Origin: Ricinus communis
Taxonomy: Eukaryota; Streptophyta; Magnoliopsida; Malpighiales; Euphorbiaceae
NCBI RefSeq assembly: GCF_019578655.1
Contig: NC_063259.1
Span: forward strand, 25,841,277-25,905,276
DNA: 64,000 nucleotides
Direction: 5' to 3'
Below, piece after piece: positions 21,997 through 33,644 of the stretch (positions within the stretch are counted from its first letter, which is position 1; each line of letters opens with the position of its first letter). The notes beneath the pieces were generated by a model that was given only the letters and a program-made list of their open reading frames with translations, was not told the origin of the DNA and searched no databases. Both the position numbers and the translations under genes were made by a program.

Positions 21997-24976
21997 TTAT
22001 CTATTGACTTGTGCAATCTGCTGCAATTTCTGTTCATCACGAGGACTTGTTGATTTATATCTGTAGCGGCAGGACCAGAAGAGATAATGCAAGAAGTTTA
22101 TTCCACTTAATATGCACATCAACCAGTAAAACCGTTCGAGATGATAATGATTCAAGTTGCTTCCAAATAGCCAGGACGTGTGTCTGTATGCACCAGTGAC
22201 AGCATTGACTATGGACACAAGGACGGAACTGAGGTAGTATCCCATGGCCAGCGAGGCCCAAGAGAGAGATGTAGCCAAGGATCTCATGCTTAAAGGGGCC
22301 TCTGTGAAGAAGAATTCCATCATGCCAGCTAAAGTGAAAAGATCAGCTGATCCAAGGAACAAGTACTGCAAGGCTATCCAAAGAAATGTGATGGGTAGTG
22401 GTTTAGCAGAATCTGTTAGTCCAGCACTGGTGGCCACTCCCTTTCTCTTCATTTCAACTAGCGCTGCCAGTGCCATTGCCACGATGGAGAGGACTAGCCC
22501 TGTCCCTATTCTTTGCAAATGAGTGATCCCCATTTCGGATTTTGTAACTTTTCTTGCAAATGGAGAGATAATATGGTTATAAATTGGTGCCAGGATCATG
22601 ATGAAAATGACAGGGAAGACAGGGAGAGAAGCTGGTGGGACTTTCAAGGAACCAAGCTTGGTATTCATCGTTGATGCTTGTTGGACCGAAAAGGTGGAGA
22701 GCTGAGCGAGGCAGCAGTTTAACATAATGGTAGACATAAAGATGGGGAGTATCTTTATTACAACCTTAACCTCTTCCACATCTTTTACCGTGCATCTCAG
22801 CGTTGGGTTTATAGATTTGTTCATCACTGCTCTATCGAGAAACTCGAGACTTTCGGTTGGAGTTTGATTCAGTGCCTCTTCCCGAATGTAACTATCTTCT
22901 ACTTCACTGGTTTCAGTGGTGTATGATGAGCTTGTGTCCACGCCCATGACAGCATTGTTAGGAGTCTGAGGTTTGCAGGTGTTGTAAACTGCTGCAATTA
23001 GAACCTACAAGAGTACATGAAGAGGGATTATCTTTGCTTTTCAATTTCTGATGGCTAATTGCTGCTCTATGTTCTAATTATATACCTTCAGTATAGTTGT
23101 GATGGGGCTTCCTGATGGAACTTTGTTCCTGTAAGTGGGGGATCCAAGGAGGAAGACTGGGATGGAAAGAAGTATTGTTGCAGTAGAGATTCCAAAACCC
23201 CACTGCCATCCTTTATTGTCTTCAATCCATACCGCAAAAGTCACAGCAATCAGAGCCCCAAAAGAGAGGCAGAAAACGTAGTAGTTAAAAAAGGCTGATC
23301 GCTGCTTTCGCCCTTGTTGGGTGTTCTCATCGAATTGTTCAGCACCATGTGAGGGAAGTGAACCTTTTATCCCTCCAACACCCAGTGCTACTAGATAGAG
23401 GCCTGTGAATAACATCACCGCTTTACTTCCATCAACTTGTTCGCACGAGATGCTTGTGCTTGCTGAAACACATGGTAATGGTTTCAGTGAAGACGAGCGA
23501 GCTTGGACTGTGAGTACTAACAGGCCCTGTTTCAATTTTTCAGAGTTTGTTAGTACTTCTCCTAGTTTAATGACATTTTAACTTGAAAAGGAATTCAATC
23601 TACAGATTCCGGTGGTGCTTCTGAATAATTTCATTGATTATACACTTGTTTAACCAACTTATCACATGGCATGGCTAAAAGTGGACCATAGGCCGGCATT
23701 GATAGAGAGAATTAAATTCTACCTGTCAATCTTCACTTGAGCACAAGCTGTAGGACCTAGCCAGCGGCCTGGAATTTTATTCGATTGGACAATCTAGCAT
23801 GGGTTATTAATTTCTATCTCCCTATTGGCTGGCTTTTTGCCCCTTTTTGGTGGGAAACTCAAATTATTCTTAAAAACATTAATACAGTATTATGGTTGGT
23901 CTGGATAGTATCTAGTGAGGCTAGATTTTGTACTAAAAATACGGTTACCGAAGATTAGAGCCCTGTGATTGGCACATTCTGGGTGTAGATGGACCAGTCA
24001 TTTTTTGGCTCGTCTCTCTCAAAGGACCCAGAGATTCCAGTGTCTGTTGAGTCCTACTGCTCTATCCTGCTGTTCTTACTCAATAGTATTCTCATAAGGA
24101 TTGGGACATAACCAACTTGCAGTACCGCCAGTTGGCTGTGGTTACCGCGCAATTCGGCAATCAAATTGCGACTCTTGGCATTTGTGTTTCTCAGTAGGGA
24201 GAGTTAAGGCATGCTGCTAGCTTTCTTGAATGACAGCAAGGAGACTATTACAAATGAAAATTGAAAAAGAAAAAAAGAATCTATTCCTTGTAGAAGTAAT
24301 GCAAATATAAAAGAGAAAAATAGCTTTCTGATCTTACCATGAATTCTATTACAGCACTTATCAGATAGATGTGATAGGTGGTGAAAAAAGCATCTGCTAG
24401 AAAACCACCAAGCAGAGCAAGGAGGAAGGCTGTGCCCATGAAATTGGTAACAATGTTGGCAGAGCCGGATGGAGAAAAATGCATGAACTTCGAAAGGTAC
24501 AGCACCAGGTTACTTGCATTTGCTAGGTATGCTAGATTTTCCAGTACCTCCACAACTAAGATTTTATGGAATAACATAATCACAAAATCAGTACATAATT
24601 AACATCTTGACAGTTCTTCATGCTTATAAATATGAATTATTCTGTGTGTTTATGTGAGCCATAATTTATGTTATTGCTGATTTATCTTCCTCTTCATAGG
24701 TTGTCTGATAAACCATAGCATAAAATTATACAAACATAAACAGGAAACAGTATGATGCATACTTACCCAAGACAAAAGAAGCAGCAAGCATGCCGCCGTG
24801 ACGACCACACAGGGCAGGTCTATTTTTCCAGTCTAAGTAGCCTTCCCATGTCTTTAAATTGTGTGCCTCTTCCTACAATGATAACTCGAAGAAGTTAAAT
24901 ACTGGCAAACTGAGTAGGAAAATGATCACAAAAAGGTCGGAATGGAAATTAAAAATGCATGAGTAGAAATTACCAT
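21997..24976 (-). CDS. NPF4.6-like: NRT1/PTR family transporter, NPF4.6/AIT1-like
   Basis: Five exons on the minus strand: 24976-24974 (only the ATG), 24872-24767, 24555-24338, 23526-23086 and 23004-21997, giving 591 residues. NPF proteins are proton-coupled plasma-membrane transporters with 12 helices; the NPF4 group moves nitrate and hormones such as abscisic acid. Visible: TWEGYLDWKNRPALCGRHGGMLAASFVL in helix 1, LENLAYLANASNLVLYL, GTAFLLALLGGFLADAFF, LYLVALGVGGIKGSL with GAEQFDE, a long hydrophilic central loop (about 265-320), ILPIFMSTIMLNCCLAQLSTFSVQQ and EFFFTEAPLSMRSLATSLSWASLAMGYYLSS. The helix-1 motif is ExxEN instead of the ExxE[K/R] of many family members, as I recall for NPF4 relatives. 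The start is set by phase: no other in-frame ATG precedes GGMLAASF, and reading through intron 1 meets a stop. The frame is intact. Confidence 0.9.
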
Positions 24977-27900
24977 CCCTGCTTTCAGATTTTATGCAAC
25001 TGTGCCAGGTTTTATGTGCAATCTTTAGGTGTAGAACTTGCTTGAATGTATCTTTTCTTTTTTCTTTTTTTCGCTTCCTGCATGAGAAGGGAATGGTATA
25101 TGTAGTCTTATATATAAATTTACGGACTGGTGGTCCAGCTCCATAGAGAAAGGTCTAGACTTTTTGAAAATGACTATTCATTTTCTCTTGCATTTTCAAT
25201 GTTGACATTTTCTACCCCAGATAAAGAATCGAAAAGAACAGAAGAGTTTTGCTGTTTTCTGGATCACACAGCTTCTTTGCCATGTACCTGAAATGGGTGA
25301 TGGTATTAAAAAATAAAATGAAGGGTCAAAATCCTCCAATTGATATCAGTTTATAGCTTCTTATTTTGTTCTAATTGTTTAACCCATAACTAAGATGATT
25401 TGCCCAAACTAACTATATGCAATCGGTTATTTCTCTGACACATTTTCCAGTATGAAGGATTATTAGAGGATAAAGCTCAAATTTAATAAAGCAATAATGG
25501 CATAATGGCATGATGTAAAGTTTCGAGTGTAACCTTTCAGACATGTCCCACAGCCACATTCATTCCCATAATCACTCACTACGTTAGTGGTAAGACCACA
25601 GTGTCTTAAAAGCTAATCAAAAGAAATCAGTGCTGTCTACTTCCTTTTTATTTATGTAATATACATATATATGTGTATATATATTATTCTATGATGACCG
25701 TTAATCCATGCTTTTCGTAAACAAATGTATATAATCATCAACAAGGACTTGCCCCTAATTGTTGGGTTTGGCTATGCCACTTGTATTCTTGCGATTTCTC
25801 AAGTAAAATCAAGACCTTCAGATCTTCCATCATGCATTGTTTCTTTTCATGATATATATATGTATAATTATTGTCCTTTTATATGCCTTATAGTGCTTTC
25901 ATCAACTTGGATTCAATTGCTTCTTATATTACTAGAGTCATCTGAGAATACTTTCCTGCATATTCATTGGTGTGCCGGACTACATCAGTCTCCTTTCTGG
26001 GCCACCTCTGATTCATTGTTTAGCTGATCTCATTGAAATGTGTGAACATAATTAATCACCAGAAAAAACCATAATTGAATGATCTTAGAGGTCTCCAAAT
26101 CGGGTGACTAAAAGCCATACTTAAAAGGGTCCTACCAGTCCAGCAATAGCATTTAATCCTGAGGACCTTGTAGAAACAATGAACGAGCAAAACGGAAGAA
26201 TAAAAAGAAATTAGAAAGAGTCTGCAACTTTATCTTATTGTTATTGGACATGATTTGGAGAACGCAAGGAGAAAAAACTTGTCTTTGTCTTGGTGTGATG
26301 AAATGGAATTAGGACACTGGTTTCCTGTAGACAAGTGAATTAGTGGTTTTTGCTAAGGTTCCTTGGATGATAGAATAAATTTTGTGTCTGTAGCAGGTTT
26401 ATCTGGCAAGCTTATAATTAAGCCTTAGTCAACTGAATCTTTAGCTTTTTCATCCTAAAGAAAGCTCGAGTAATGCTGACTTTTTGCATTTCAGGTTCTG
26501 ATTCTCATATCTCGTGGATTCTACACTATGCTGGATTGGAAGAACATTACAATGTTTCGATCTATCAATTCCATCTTAGAGTATTCCCTTGACAGCTCCT
26601 AAAGTTGCACAACTTATAATGGGAACAAATTAGAGATGTTGCCTTTGTGCTTAAGTTATGTCCATGAAGTTGAAATAAAGCAATGGAAGTGTGAAGGAAT
26701 TTGTTAGTGTCTTCGTTCAGCTTTACGCTCGTTGTGACTAACTATTGTTTATGTTAATATCGACAGATTTCTAATTCAAATTTTTCTAAATTGGAATTGT
26801 CTCAAAGTTTTCCACTCCCTCTTAATAGTTAGGGATAGAATGTGCAATCTCTCTAGATTGAGATTCCATCCATAATGATGGAACTAGTCGTTGAACAGGC
26901 ACACCAAATTTACCTTCCAGACTGGCCTACGTATAATAGTCTCACAAAAGTTTCATTTGTCGAATATCTTTGTATGTTTATGTCTCTTTATAAAGTAAAT
27001 ATTGCAATTTACCTGAATAAACAAACAAATGCATTAAAAAAGATGCTATATTATCATATTTACACTCTTCTGAATAAACACATAGAATAATATAATAGGT
27101 GGTCGTGGGCCAGAAATATTGCATCTTCTTTTCACTTCTATTTCTTAATCCTGGTGCTGCTCACGAGATGCGTTGTTCTTCCATGTCTTGCTGCTAGAAA
27201 AAGGAAGTGTTGGATATACATGCACCCGCAGTTAAGCTTTCTGTGAGTCATGTATGCTTGGAGAATTAGTCGCGTATTTACTGGTATAGGTCTAAGGGAG
27301 GAAATGAAGAAGTAGAGCTTCGACTCTTTCTTGCCTGCAGTGTAGGGTAAATAACTAACAACCCAGTTACTAACTAGTGCAGTGACACATATAACAGCTT
27401 CTTTTTGAGAAACTAAAGACATTTTATTGAATAAATAAATATCAGATTTATGTTTATACATTCTTTTTCTTTAATGAAGTCCGTAGAAACGGGGGTTTTT
27501 ATAACCAAAACATAGTAATTGTTGGTTTAAAGTAAATTTTAATTACTGCTTTGAATCAACATATTCAATTATTAGTAGTTATTCCCTGGTAAATTAATTA
27601 CTTTTATGATGAATATCACTTTAACAAACATGATTATGACTGATTCCTCACTCCTGATAATTACAACACATTCCAAGTACATGACCAACAGTAGCCAACT
27701 ACTTTTTACATGTACATATGGAGTGTTAGTCAGTTTGCGTGGTGGGTCAATTATTTTGCAGATAAGACTGTGCAATAAGTACTGTGGGAAACAGAACAAC
27801 ACAAATGGTGGGTTTTGTGATGTAAATCACTACCAGAAGCTGTTCAGTATGACCTATAGAAGTTGCGTAAACTCATAGTCTATAAGAAGCTTTCAAAAAG

Positions 27901-27984
27901 GCATTTAATGAAGCATATGACTGACCAAGAGGAATTGACAGAGACATTTCTGCCATTAGTTTTTCATCTGCTATCCTTCCCCCA
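24977..27984. other. intergenic, promoter side of the NPF gene, then gene-poor DNA
   Basis: No supported coding region. Short open frames here lack any recognisable family. Confidence 0.5.
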
Positions 27985-28115
27985 GAAAGAGGCGGTGTCC
28001 TGGATGATAATGGTCACCGACCAATGGGACGGGCCATTGGCAATTTTGTAGTGTATGCATTTTTCAGGTAATTTACCTAACCATGCTCGCCCTTTTTTAG
28101 ATAATATATATTCCC
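27985..28115 (+). repeat. dispersed repeat copy A, gene-fragment-like
   Basis: About 130 bases align with 29780-29920; shared phrases are CACCGACCAAT, TTTTCAGG and AATTTACCTAACCA. Read in one frame it gives PPERGGVLDDNGHRPMGRAIGNF followed by a GTAATT donor-like site, which looks like an exon end. I do not recognise the protein. Confidence 0.55.
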
Positions 28116-28920
28116 AATAAAATCCGTTGGGATTGGGAATATATTACCTAAACAATAAGAATTGCCCTAAAGTGTGGTCTATGTATCATGCATGAGTAGT
28201 TGCCCTAAACTTAACGCCACAATGCATTCTTGGTCTCTGAATTTAAGAGATAAAAGAAACACATGATTTGAAAAGAATCCATTATACCCATTAACCTGTA
28301 AAATCGATAACTTTTTATACATTTTGACAGATAAACGTAGTAATAATGAATTATATTTATGATACTTTTAATAATAATTTATGCAAATATAACTAATATA
28401 TCAATTAATAAGATATCTTTTTAACTATTCAAAAAATAGGTACTTTTTTTAATTAAATGATAATAAATACTACTTAATTATTTAATCATTTTAACATTTT
28501 TAATTTTTAATTTAGTTTAATAAGCACATAAATTCTCTTTATATAGCTTTTAAATAATTCTGATTTTCAATTTAATCTAACTGATATCTTAACTCAATTT
28601 TTTTTATATACTATTAAAACACTTAATATCCAATACACATACACATATTAAGTGAAAATGCATATCAAAAAATATTTATATATTATAAAAGATATAAATT
28701 GAGATGTCTATGAGATCACATATCAAAAGTTAAAATATATAAAAAAAAATATCAAAATGTGTTAAAATATTAAAATATTGGTAGACAATAATAATAATAA
28801 TAATGTTTTATGCAATTATACTGAAGCCTGGATAAATTATTGCTAAATTGTGTATCTTTTGTCGAGATTTCCTTTAGGTAGTAAACGGAGCATTAAAATT
28901 TTAAAGGACAAATTAAGAGA

Positions 28921-29565
28921 TTGTTTGGTTTTGATATTGATGCAATTAATAATTTTTTTTTTCTTTTGAACAGTTATATTAAAGTATTTGGTAAAACTCA
29001 AGAAACAATAGTTGAAAGTTGATTTAGTCATAATCATTTGCTGATTGTATCAACTCTATTTTGAAACTTTTCTTATCAATTCATAGTTGATTTGATTTAT
29101 TTATTTATTTAGACACTATTATCCTTATTAAAACTTATTAATAATAACTTATTTTAAGTTGATTTCATATAATTAAATTTTTATATTTTATAATAATAAT
29201 TGTTAATTTTAAATTATTCTTTAATAATTAAATAATTAATATTTATAATTATGGACTTTGAAATTATAAATTTTTATTAATAGAATTTAAATTTAATTCT
29301 TTATTTTTAAAATAATATTTATAAATATATTTAATACTAAATACAATTAAGCTAAAGAAAATTGACTATAATATTTTTAATTATTATAAATTATTTTTAT
29401 TAATTTATGTCATTGAATATAATATAATATATTTGACGATAAATTCTGCTTTTAATGATTATTTAATACATTAATAGCAATTATTGATAAAATTTTACCA
29501 AACTATTTAATTCATCAGTTATCAGCTACCAGCTACCAACTATATTAATTAGCTGAATCAAACAG
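28921..29565. mobile_element. possible AT-rich MITE
   Basis: The ends are roughly inverted: TTGTTTGGTTTT at the left and TGAATCAAACAG at the right. A second pair inside (TTTGGTAAAACT near 28988 and TTTTACCAAACT near 29495) is also inverted. It is 645 bp and non-coding. The match is imperfect and no target duplication is clear. Confidence 0.35.
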
Positions 29566-29701
29566 GTTTAAAAAAATTTTATAATATTTATAAAAGAAAT
29601 TTTTTAAGAAGTAAAAAATTTAAAAAATGTATAACGTAAAATCTGAAATGTAAAAATATTAGTAACAATGTTTTTATAAAAAATATTGTTTTGTGGGAGC
29701 G

Positions 29702-29920
29702 ATGGCCACGTCTTCTCCCCCGCCTTTCTTCCAGCCATCGATGTCCCGAATGTTGCGTACTATCACTCGTCCTCCCATTGAAAGAGACGCTGCGTCGTTA
29801 CAGGATGACGATTTTCACCACCGACCAATTGGAAAGAGCCGTCGGTAGTATGATAGTATAAATGCAATTTTCAGGAAATTTACCTAACCAATGCTTCCCC
29901 ATTTCTAGGTAATATATTTC
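29702..29920 (+). repeat. dispersed repeat copy B, gene-fragment-like
   Basis: Bases 29780-29920 match copy A at 27985-28115. Upstream, an ATG at 29702 opens a 48-codon frame (MATSSPPPFFQPSMSRMLRT, then PPIERDAASLQDDDFHHRPIG) ending TAG at 29846-29848. It is GC-richer than its surroundings. It looks like the first exon of a small gene or a retro-copied fragment. The family is not recognised. Confidence 0.5.
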
Positions 29921-32900
29921 TTAAATACTTGAATTAAATAGTATCCCTGTCTGTGTATTTAATATCGATTGTATTACCCTTCACCAGTATGAGTATGTCT
30001 GTGATGGAGTGTCAATAATATTCATTTTCCTTATATACGAATAACGGGAAATAGATACGAATTTGAATCAAGATACTCATCCATCATTAAACCACTAGGC
30101 TTAGAGATGGATGCTGGTTAATTTTCAAATGTTTATAGTTTCTTTATTTTGTGGGCTTCTTCGAACTTGCACGACTCCCTTTTGAAGTCGGGCCTTTGGC
30201 CTTGTATTGAAAGAGATTCTGTTGCTTGTTAAAATTAACATCTCATAAACAAGAAGCCCAAAGTATTTTAAAACCATGGACCATGAAAAATCAAGAAAAA
30301 GGAGATCGAGATTGGGAAGCTTACTAGTGCTAAATGGGACCATTATTGCCCTCGCTGGTGCTGCTACAGTTACAGACAAGAGACAAGCCCTTTAGTCATT
30401 GTCCATGTTCATGCATGGACAAATACTTGATTTTTGATCATCTTTTATCCTTTTCCTTTTCTAATTTGAATTCTTTTCTCATGTATAATATATATTTTGA
30501 CCAAGACGATTTACTAATTTGTCTAAGTATTAATATGTGATATTATTTATTCGTTAATTTTAGTAATAAATAATTAACGATGTGCTCAAATAAAATAAAG
30601 CTTAAATTCAATTTACCTATATGGTAAGTAGGATTGAATGAATCATATATGCTTATTAGTGGAGTTGAAGATGGGAGAGAGAGAGAGAGTTGTTTACATC
30701 AAATTCCAAAATGAACATAGCCAAAATAGTTGCTCTATTATTCACGTCCACTTCCGAGTCTAATACTTCACAAGAACTGTACAATACAGAGAAAGAAAGA
30801 AAGAAAAGTATGTACTGAGGACCGCACACGACAGCACCAATTAACACCATGTATTGTGCTTGCGCGGCCCTGTTCATCTTCTCCAAATCTTTATTTTATT
30901 TTTCAAACATGGTGTTTGAATACGTTACTTGGAATTCTCTTGGGAAAGCTCTCTACTCTCTACTCTCCACCCCGAATGCAATTTCATGTAATATAATATT
31001 TAGGTCGTTGAGATGTCAGTCTAGCTATTATATCATGCATTACTACTAGTTTAGCAAATGCATAATTCCTAAGCTCCTTGATAACTATTCATTAAGGTGA
31101 AAGTGTGTTGTAGTACACAAAGTAAAAAGAGATTTCATATATTAATATCATATCATCTGTGAACAGTAATATGTAATATAATTTATTAAACATAGTGTTT
31201 TTGTTAATTAGTCGGATTATTAGTTACTGTTAAATATTTATGTATAATACAAAGTTAATGGCACGACATTATTTAGAAAAAAAATTAAAGGAGTTAAAAG
31301 TTATTATTATAAAGTGCAGTATGAATTGGCCGCTATAAATAAATATAATAGTTCTGCTCTTGTTGACCATTCCGACAATTTAGTGTTGTTATGGTGATAT
31401 TGCGATACTTACTTTTCCTGATTTCTATTTGATTAATTAATTTTTAATTTTCCAAATTAAATGATTCGGGGTAATCTTTTGTCACACGTAAGGGCCATTT
31501 GCTTTTTTGAGGTTGAAACAATACAAAAAGGATTATAAGCTTAAGATTTATGCAAGGTTTTGCAATGATCTAATTGTCCCTTTTACCCTTTCCTATTCTG
31601 CTTTTTTTAATCACCTCACTGCCTGCTGTGTCATTCTATTTAAAAAGTTCTTATTTTAATCCATGTGCGGTTGAGCATCGCTCCCCTCTCCTTTTCTTTG
31701 TTGGTTTAATATTTCTAATTTTATTCTTGTTTCGACGTTGAATTAAAAATCCTAATCCTCGTTAAAAGACACCACTCTGCGTTTATGGTTTTCTTAATTA
31801 GAATAGTTCGAGTTTCACTTCATCACCCATTTCTTCGTCTTTCATCTTCTTCCCCCACTACCACTGTGTCATTACATGAAAAAATGTAAATGGGAATGAA
31901 ATTTGAAGCAGAGAAAAGAGGATACGCACTTCAAATTATATGCAAATATAGTTCGTGTCAAAGTGTCCTTAGGTGCAATCCAATGTTCCCTCCTCCTGCA
32001 TTCTCCTAAAAGAGAATCCAAAACCATTGCCGGGAGAAAGGGCCCAGATGAACAAGAAGTAGGTCCCGCGGCCACACAGCAGGTGGGGCCGGGCACGTCG
32101 AGAAGCGAGCTACGTGGGGCGAGAGAGGTGGAGGAAGTGACCAAGTCAAGGAGAAGAGGGAGAGTGTAGGTAGAGGAGGGCAATGGGCAGCACAAAATAC
32201 AATTTGGCATCAAATGGAAATGGAAATTGGGAAAGGGAGTTTGATTTGGACAGAATTGCTTTGGTTTTTTCTGCCTCGTTGTCATCTACATTTTCACTCT
32301 TGCTTTCGCTTCAAGGACCACTTCCTTTATATTCTTTTCCTTATTTTTTGTTTTACATATGTAAATAACCATGCCTTTCTAAACTGATTTTAATTGGATT
32401 CAGATAGTATGTGAGTGTTTTTATTCAAGTTTGGGATAAATTCATATATATATATATTTTAATCGAGTTCGAGTCCGGATATCCTTATCCTACCTTTTGC
32501 CATTCCTACTTATTTTTTAATTTGAAAATAAATTTTTATCCCAAATTTACCATGTTATCAAATGTTACTTTATATAAATTAGATTGTTATGTTAATTAAT
32601 AAATTATTATTATTATGCTATGAAATTTTTTGTCTACTTTTAGGGTGCTAAGTATCGGGGTTAAACAATTAAATTACTAGTTCCAAGAGTAATAATTAAT
32701 GGTTTAATGATTACTAGTGTAACTATTAAGTTGTTAATCTTATATGATTATATCTAATAATGCATTATAAAAGAAAGTTGATCATTAGTTTCTCTATTAG
32801 TTAACTCTTCAATAAAAATGCATACTAAAGAACAATAAAGAAAAGTTAATGTTAACTCTTCAATTGTAATTTTTCTTTTCGACCAAATACATGTTGAGTT

Positions 32901-33200
32901 TCAAAAATTTAGATTTTACATTCTTACTTTTGGCCATCTTTAACTAGGAAGAGCAAGTTCTATTAACTCATTTAAACAACTAATTCTTAATAAAAATATA
33001 TATTTATAAATGGTAAAATAAATTAAATATTTGTCCTTTAATTATTAACCTTAATTTATATAAAGTAATTAGCAGGAAAAGAAAAAAAAAAATATTTATC
33101 AAAAGTAAAGGATTTGTCTCTAGCAGGGGGTATGTTAGTAAAGTAAAAAAAGATAAAAAATTATATGATCCTGTCCATTTCTTCAAAGGAGCACCCATCA
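29921..33200. other. intergenic; contains a GC-rich block
   Basis: Mostly AT-rich. Bases 32030-32170 are unusually GC-rich and contain ACGT cores (GCACGTCG, CTACGTGG), about 1.3 kb upstream of the HAT5-like leader. No coding region is supported. Confidence 0.4.
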
Positions 33201-33419
33201 GCTGTACTTGTTATAATCCAATCAATCTTCTCTTGTTTCAGAAAGAAGAATCTCCCTCCTTCCCTCTCCTAACCTCATATTTCACCCCTTCCTCTTTCTC
33301 AATCAAATTCTCTCTCTTTCTTCTCCTTCAAAAACAAATCAAAACCCACTTCTTCTTTTTTTCTGTTTCTCATTCATTCATTAATCGTGTTGCTGATCAA
33401 ATTCTGCTTCTTCTGAGTG

Positions 33420-33503
33420 ATGGGTGTGAGCTGCTGTAGGTGCTCTCATACTTCCCATATCACAGAAATCATCATCACCAGTTTCTTTCGCCACAAATCT
33501 TAG
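33420..33503 (+). CDS. leader uORF of the HAT5-like gene, 27 residues
   Basis: ATG at 33420, stop TAG at 33501-33503, peptide beginning MGVSCCRCSHTSH and ending with a hydrophobic-basic tail (SFFRHKS). It lies in the CT-rich leader, 141 bases before the HD-ZIP start codon. The Arabidopsis HD-ZIP I gene ATHB1 is known to carry a conserved-peptide uORF (CPuORF33) that represses translation of the main ORF. Position and size fit that arrangement. I cannot align the peptides from memory with certainty, so the equivalence is an inference. Confidence 0.55.
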   Translation: MGVSCCRCSHTSHITEIIITSFFRHKS

Positions 33504-33644
33504 AAGAGATATCTTTCTTTTTCTTTTCTTTTTTTCTTTCTAGCCATTCACTCTGGAATCTGGGTCTTTCTTGATTGCTTGCCCAGGGCTGTGCTGGCCT
33601 GCAGCATAACAAAACCTGTATATTTGTTCTAAGAAAAGATAAGG

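Noticed and set aside
25725..26027. 100-codon plus-strand frame in gene-poor DNA
   Set aside because: No domain, AT-rich composition, no splice or promoter context; likely chance.
31872..32285. 137-codon minus-strand frame over the GC-rich block
   Set aside because: Composition reflects GC-rich DNA; no family recognised and no initiation context. Kept only as a possible regulatory block.
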